64,000 bases of DNA from positions 51,252,271-51,316,270 of the forward strand of contig CM068377.1 in assembly GCA_034770075.1 (NCBI GenBank), given 5' to 3'. The notes below the pieces were generated by a model. It was not told where the DNA came from and did not search any database. It saw nothing but the letters and a program-made list of their open reading frames with translations. Made by a program: the position numbers and the translations under genes. Positions within the stretch are counted from its first letter, which is position 1. Each line of letters opens with the position of its first letter. Source of the DNA: Aralia elata. Its lineage: Eukaryota; Streptophyta; Magnoliopsida; Apiales; Araliaceae. Of this stretch, positions 58,194-64,000 are shown piece after piece.

Positions 58194-61100
58194 TAGTATT
58201 CGGTAATAATCCCAAATATAAAACCAAACATAATCCCCAAGTTTCAAAACCTTAAACATCTTAGACTTAGCGTTCACCGCTACATTACATCAATGCGGAA
58301 GATCTAAACTTATTATAAAGAAATAAGCTTTCATCATTTCATCTTAGCCTTTCCCTTGTCCTTGCCCGAGCCCTCGGCCTTCTCACCCTTAACTGAAAGG
58401 TTTAAGCAAGAATGAGCACAATTTGCCCAGCAAGTATAACAAGTAATTTGATAATAAATACCAAGGATAAATATATCTGTATAGGCATTTCTCAATAATT
58501 GAAAGAGTATTGAAGAGGTAAATACGAATTAGAGTTAAGAGTTAAGAATTTTCTATAGTGTACTAAGGGGTGTTGATACCCTGAACATTTTTTTGTTTCA
58601 TCGAAAACCATCAGAAGCTTTTATCAATCAGATAGATTATAAAACCTTCTCTGCAAGTACTCCAGGTGATCAGCCTTTCGTACCCTACATTGTGCACAAG
58701 TATGAAATTTAAACGCATAAGCGTAAATGGGACTATATGCCCGACATCTGTTTGCCCGTTATTCGGGTTATTCATCTTAGTATCATGCGAGACCGCACCA
58801 AAGCAATTTGGATTGGTAAACTTTAATAGCTACAATGAATTTGAATTGTTCAAACAATATAACGTTACACATCAATAATATCTAGCCGGAACAAAAGGCC
58901 AGAAAAGCATACTTAAAAGCAGTTCGTAATAGTTAAGAACTTTAAAACATAACAATTGTAATAACAATTGAGTAATCATCAATAAAGCTTGTACAATGGA
59001 TTTGTATAGCTTACGACATAAGAAACTCACGATCATTGAATAAGTGAATAATGATAGAATATTTGTTCAATTGAAATAATAAACTCTAGAAGCTTGCTCA
59101 ATAAAACGTAGAGTCAAGAAACTTGCGTAAATGAGAAGTAGGGTTTAAGAACTTGCCTGATAAGTGTTCTATATTTAAAGTTATCTATTAGTTCTTCACG
59201 TAACCTATTCACATGTGTCACGTTAAGTAATTTGATCCTCGAACACCACTTTGAAGTGTAATGGTTCCCTTTTATTTTAATAAAATGATTAAACTCACAC
59301 GTATTCAAATACAATTCAATTACATAACATGTTGCTATGAATAGGCCACGTGGTTAAATAAAAGAAACTGGAAAACATAAATTTGTGACATTTTTCGGAC
59401 CAAAAATCTGCATAAAATATGCTTAAGGGTCTCAAGTCGGAAAATCTCATTTTCCATAATTATGACATCCCATATATAATTAAATTCATTTACCCATTTA
59501 ACATCATTTATATTAAAAATACCAAATCAATCTCAAAAATATTTCCTTTCTGTAATTTTGTAGAATATAGTTCCACATTGAACATATATTTTTCCCGGAA
59601 TTAATAAAATTTATCTATTATTTTTAAATTGTCCATAATAGCCAAATATTCTCAGATTTTTCATAAATCGAGATTAGCTCCAAAAATTCTGAAATTTTCA
59701 GGGTTATCTCCTGCTTCACACATGAACGTCCAGTAAAAATGGTGTAATTTTTGGACTTATACACAGAGAGTTATTCAGGTATCGTTTCAAATAATGACCT
59801 TAGCCGTAAAATCCATAACTCTCAAACCGTATGGCCAAATATTCTCAAATTTTTACAGGACCTTCATATCTTCTTATAGTAATACTCCAAATTTTCCAGA
59901 ATTTTTAATGTACAAAACAGTGGACGAAAAGGCCTCCGAAACAGACTGATCCAAACAGTTACAAGAAAGACATTAATTTTTTTTTGTTTCATGCAGCCAC
60001 TTTTGCGATTTTATTCCAACTAATCTAAAGATGATATGACCATGATACTTAGACACAATAAACTTCATACAGCAAGGTATTTTAAAAAAATATAACATTC
60101 ATAAAAATAGCATGCTAAGACCACAAACCAACTGCATAAAAAAGCGTGCCAGCACTAGTTTCATACTTAGAAAAAAAATCTGGAAATTCCAAATTTTCTG
60201 CCGATTTTATTATGTACATGCTTGCTTACGATTTTCATAACTTGATCATTATAACTCCAATTCAAATGAAATTTGGGCCAGATTAGACTTCATACTACAT
60301 ACTATTTAATAAAATTATTACATACTCTAATCGAGTTATATAAATCATGATTCCGAGGCTCCGAAAAACCCGAAAATCACAGATTTCACATTCAACCAAC
60401 TTTGAAATATTTTGAGATTTTGATTCTAGCATGCATGGGCTTGACTCCTACTGTCCAGATCACTTCTACCAACATATATGAACATGCTACAACAAACTAA
60501 CTCACTAAATTACCATGCTTTGAACAAATTGACTACTAAGAGACATTTTATCAAACATATCGCATACATACATGAAATCTTTGATTCTCTATGTAATTGC
60601 AACATGTTTAAACCATAATTTTCATTCCATATCATCCTCATACAGAAACCAACATTAGCACAGCCTTACGAAATTAACATAAACCACTTACCATGACTAT
60701 ACATGCTTTTTCACTATTTTTCTTCAAGAACACGAAAAAGAGAGTTTCATGGCTTACCTTTTTGGACGAATTTCCCTTGTGTTAATTTGATTATCCCTCT
60801 TCCTTGCTTGTTAGTTGCTATATAATCTCCAGTATTCGTTTTCCCCTTCTCAAGCTCTCATTCTCTCAGTTTCTCTTTTTTTTTCTTTTGCTCTCTTGAT
60901 GAAATTTTGTAAATGAGAAGAATATATGAGTGGAGAGTGTATATATGTATATGATATTAGCATAGGCTTCCCCTTGCCTCTTCCATTCCCAAATCATCAG
61001 TTATGTATATATTGCTCATAATGCATAGGTTTAATATGGAGAGGGGAGTTAAGAAAATGAAAAGTTTTGGTTTATTACACAAGTGTAACTCCCTCTCCCT

Positions 61101-61712
61101 CAATATCTTGTAATACGTATACTTCCTCCTCCCTTGTCCCAATTCGTGAGTCACAGGATCCCACCAGCTGCTGACCAATTAAATAAACACATTATAATAT
61201 TATTTTAATCCTTTAAATGCCCATTTTGACCATTTTTCCCTCCATAGCCAAACGTGTTCGATACTTATATCGATTCCTACAAAAGTCAATGTTCCAGACG
61301 TCATGGAACTATCCGTTTCATCAAAATCATCACCGAAATTCGTGGTTGACTTTTTCTCTGAAAAAATTAACCGGTTGACTTTGACCAAAAAGTCAACTGT
61401 GACACATTTTCGTCGTTACAGTCTAACTTGACTAATTTCGACGTTCCGGACTCGAATACGCAGTCCGCGTCTCTAAATTCCGATCCGAACTCCAACTCAT
61501 GATTTAATACCAACCCACGTAATAAAAAGAATTAATTCCCCACTTAATCAATTTAAATAGTTAAATAAAACTAAACCAACCATATAAATACATCTCATCA
61601 CATCTCTTAATATAACACATATATATATCTAATAAAGGAAATCACACAGGAGTTTCGCATAAAATTCAATTCATTAAATACATTACGATGTATATTAATC
61701 TCTGGCATTACA
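58071..61712 (-). repeat. Element D 5' LTR (3642 bp)
   Basis: Near-identical to 48720-52329, with TG...CA ends on the - strand. It contains a 29-bp extra segment at 61354-61382 flanked by GGTTGACTTT repeats. (AAT)n units at about 58162-58190 differ in number from the 3' copy (about 48809-48834). Confidence 0.92.
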
Positions 61713-61717
61713 CCCCT

Positions 61718-64000
61718 GAACCCTAGCGAAGCTGCTGATATTGTGGGTTCCAAATCAGAGAGAGGGTCTTAGCGAGAAGAGGGAAATTAGGGGAAACCGG
61801 CTACAAGTGACGATACCAGCTCGGGACTGTGAAGTGAATGTCCACTCTCATCACCTATTTTGGGAGAAAAAAGAAAACGGCAACCCGGACAACCTCAAGC
61901 TATATCGATGGCTTTATTGTCAAACCGAGCTGCTGTGACAGTTCTTCTTATGGTTTTGGTTTTATTTTTCTTTTCTTTCTTTTTGTGCTTGGGTTTGTGT
62001 TGCTTCATTGATGGAACTCTGTGTAAGGAAGAACCATAAGGTTCGGGCAGTATGATTTTATATAGTGCATAGGACAGCGTCGATCCTTAGTACGCTCACA
62101 AGGTGTTCGACGTAATGCCTATAAGAATCTGTCATTAAATTTTCTTTCTATTGTGTTGAGTAGCAATCTGGTTAGCTTGAATAACATTGCAGGAATTAGC
62201 TATATCATGTGATAATGTATTGTTGTTGGTTGTGGCATATCTGTAAGGAAATAAATTTCGTTTGCACACTAGTTTATTATACCAAAGCTGTATCATGAGT
62301 CCTTTGTGTGGATTTTGTGTGTGTAGATTGCAAGCCTTGAACGAATGTGAATATGCATTCGGTGGAAGGAACTCAGTATAATCTTAGTATGGCCAACAAT
62401 TAAGTCATTATTAAGAGAATTTAATAATATCATCGGGTGACTTAGTTACCCAATAAATTATAAAGTACTTGAATTATTTTTCAAAATTGGTTGTTTAACT
62501 CATTAATTATTCAACAAGGATAACTAACAAATGAAGTCTATTTAATTAAGTGGTTATTATTTAACTATGATCAAACAATAAACTAGGGGTAATAAATATT
62601 TAACTATGATGTAATTAATATTAAATAGTAACTATATGTAATACTATTGGATTAATTATTAGTTATTATTTGAATTAATAATACACTAATAAAATAATTA
62701 TTTAACATTAAATAATAAATAAAGATAATAATTACTTAATTATTATTTAATTAATATTAAATAATAATTAAGTATGAGTAAAATTAATAAGTTAATTATT
62801 TATTATTTGACATTAATAAATAAAGATAATAGTTACTTAACTATTATTTAATTAATATTAAATAATAATTAAGTATGAGTAGAGTAATAAATTAATTATT
62901 TAATTAATATTAAATAAGAAATAAGGGGTAATAGTTACTTAATTACCCTTAAAAGTGAATAGTAGCTAAATGCAAATAAAAATTTAATAACTTATTAATT
63001 ATTAATTAGTCACTATTAGATAGTAATGCACTAATAAATTTATTATTTATTTTTATAAATAATAAATAAGGATTATTAACCAATAATTAAAGACAAGTAG
63101 GGTTATTAACTTGAATATCCAAATAATAAGTAAACATGATTAGCTACTATTTATTATTAAATAATAACTAAAAGCATTAATTAATTTCTATTGAGCTATT
63201 GTTAAATAGTAATTGAATGTTGATAGAAATAGTAGGGTAATGTCAATTATTATTAAGTGTCTTAAAGGATTGAGGATAGTCTATTAACTTATGTGTTATG
63301 TGACTTGTTTATTTGCTAAATACATAGCAGAAGTGACTGCACCGACATACAACTATGCAATACTAGCTGATAGATCGACTTTATCAATGATAGGTCCTTT
63401 AAGGCCAAATAGTTAAAAGCTAAAATTAATTATAGCTGAGCAGACAGACAAGTTCCTTTTTCTTCCGAAACTCTACCCTGTGAAATTTTCTTTAATCCTA
63501 CTCAATTATATTCGAGCAGGCTATTATTGTATTGTAGCATGAAATTTTATTTCCAAGAATGCTTAAGTGGTTTAATCAACTTACAATTAATCCACATCGA
63601 TATTAATGACACTCGTACTCGGTGCACTTTAATTCGTACAGTCTTGGATTTGTACATTTATTAAAGTTCCGTAATTCACGAGCTATTTAAGATTGAGTCT
63701 GGACCCTTGTTCGGTCAGGCAAATATATGAGAATTTATAAAAGCTATCCGGGCCAATCAATGGTATGGATTCTTAGACTGAAATGAACATCCCTTTTATT
63801 ATAGGGGAATACCCCATGTATCTCATATAAGGTACAAGTAGCAGAGTTGAATGTTATGTATATACATAGTGTACGCGAGGCTGATCCCCTCAAGTACATA
63901 TTCTGTAGCCAGTAACCAAAGGATCAACCAGCTATTGACTCCCTTGGAAGTTATTGTTCAAAGTCTACTTGACTATCAATTGTCCTAAAAGAAATTATTG
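61718..64000 (+). repeat. Element E LTR, right part
   Basis: It continues the LTR after D. 61718-62600 includes a leader-like and T-rich part, and 62560-63230 is AT-rich with the tandem units described for B. The end aligns with B's LTR at 11055-11340. The ORF at 61741-61938 is not protein-like. I see no gene in this stretch. Confidence 0.75.
62700..62960. repeat. AT-rich tandem units in element E LTR (about 3 copies)
   Basis: AGATAATAATTACTTAATTATTA-type cores occur at about 62723 and 62824, with a diverged one near 62925, spaced about 100 bp. They are homologous to the 10-copy array at 9340-10300 in element B. Confidence 0.65.

Larger units (their letters stand above)
48720..61712 (-). mobile_element. 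Element D: complete Tekay/Del-type chromovirus, 12,993 bp
   Basis: Both LTRs (48720-52329 and 58071-61712), primer site, ORF1, gag-pol, polypurine tract and a perfect 5-bp duplication are present, with no nested insertion. LTR divergence is about 50 in 3600 (about 1.4%, hand count), the youngest datable insertion here. The coding frame still has two frameshifts and two stops, plus two stops in ORF1, so it is non-autonomous now. Confidence 0.93.
48715..61717. repeat. Target site duplication CCCCT of element D
   Basis: CCCCT at 48715-48719 and at 61713-61717, directly outside the two D LTRs. This defines D as a complete insertion. Confidence 0.92.
47762..64000 (+). mobile_element. Element E LTR, + strand, split by element D and cut by window end
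   Basis: It begins TGTAATGCCCGAG at 47762. The parts 47762-48719 and 61718-64000 form one LTR related to that of element B; 63700-63990 aligns closely with 11055-11340. It would end about 440 bp beyond the window if it matches B. It is interrupted by D after its TATA box. No polypurine tract is visible before 47762, so it is either a 5' LTR or a solo LTR. Confidence 0.8.

Overview
This window is plant nuclear DNA made almost entirely of nested LTR retrotransposons. The organism is a flowering plant and probably a eudicot: there are Tekay/Del-type Ty3/gypsy chromoviruses with initiator-Met-tRNA primer sites, a Tat-lineage Ty3/gypsy element with two RNase H domains, and plant-mobile-domain antisense ORFs. 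I found no host gene, rRNA, tRNA or CRISPR array. Every reading frame that looks like a protein belongs to a retrotransposon, and nearly all are broken by stops, frameshifts or insertions.

Layout. (1) 1-664: a + oriented piece of a Tekay-like LTR facing the next element. (2) Element A (- strand, 665-42080): its 3' LTR is truncated (665-2551). Its pol and gag lie at 2618-7486 and its gag start, extra ORF, primer site and 3.4 kb 5' LTR at 37185-42080. A 324-bp solo LTR (4551-4874, duplication GTAGT) sits in its RNase H region. (3) Element B (+ strand, 7487-37184, duplication TTGGC) is inserted after codon 3 of A's gag. It has a 4.3 kb 5' LTR, an extra upstream ORF and a decayed gag-pol (13267-17791). 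(4) Element C (- strand, Tat lineage, 19434-37044) is inserted in B's 3' LTR. It has a single-frame gag-pol (27467-34198) with a predicted in-frame intron, two antisense ORFs (plant mobile domain, 23190-25159; DUF7745-like with coiled coil, 25392-26957) and a 70-bp tandem array near its 3' LTR. A deletion removed the outer end of C's 5' LTR together with 2.56 kb of B's LTR. (5) 42081-43610: a candidate solo LTR (H). (6) 43611-47761: remnants of two more - strand Tekay-like elements (F, G). (7) Element E: a + oriented LTR starting at 47762 and running off the right edge, split by (8) element D (- strand, 48720-61712, duplication CCCCT), which is complete in structure but coding-dead.

How the parts work together. 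The Tekay-like elements share the order LTR, iMet primer site, extra acidic/coiled-coil ORF (here called ORF1), gag with CCHC knuckles, protease, reverse transcriptase, RNase H, integrase with chromodomain, polypurine tract, LTR. ORF1 is recognisable in four separate elements (A, B, D, F) and is the least explained coding feature here. Hand-counted LTR divergence (A about 3.5%, B about 2.8%, C about 2.1%, D about 1.4%) agrees with the nesting order A, then B, then C. Comparing A, B and D with each other shows that most of the stop codons that can be compared arose by C-to-T (or G-to-A) change, often CAG to TAG, as expected for methylated, silenced transposons.

Family names come from motif recognition by eye. 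Divergence values are approximate manual counts.
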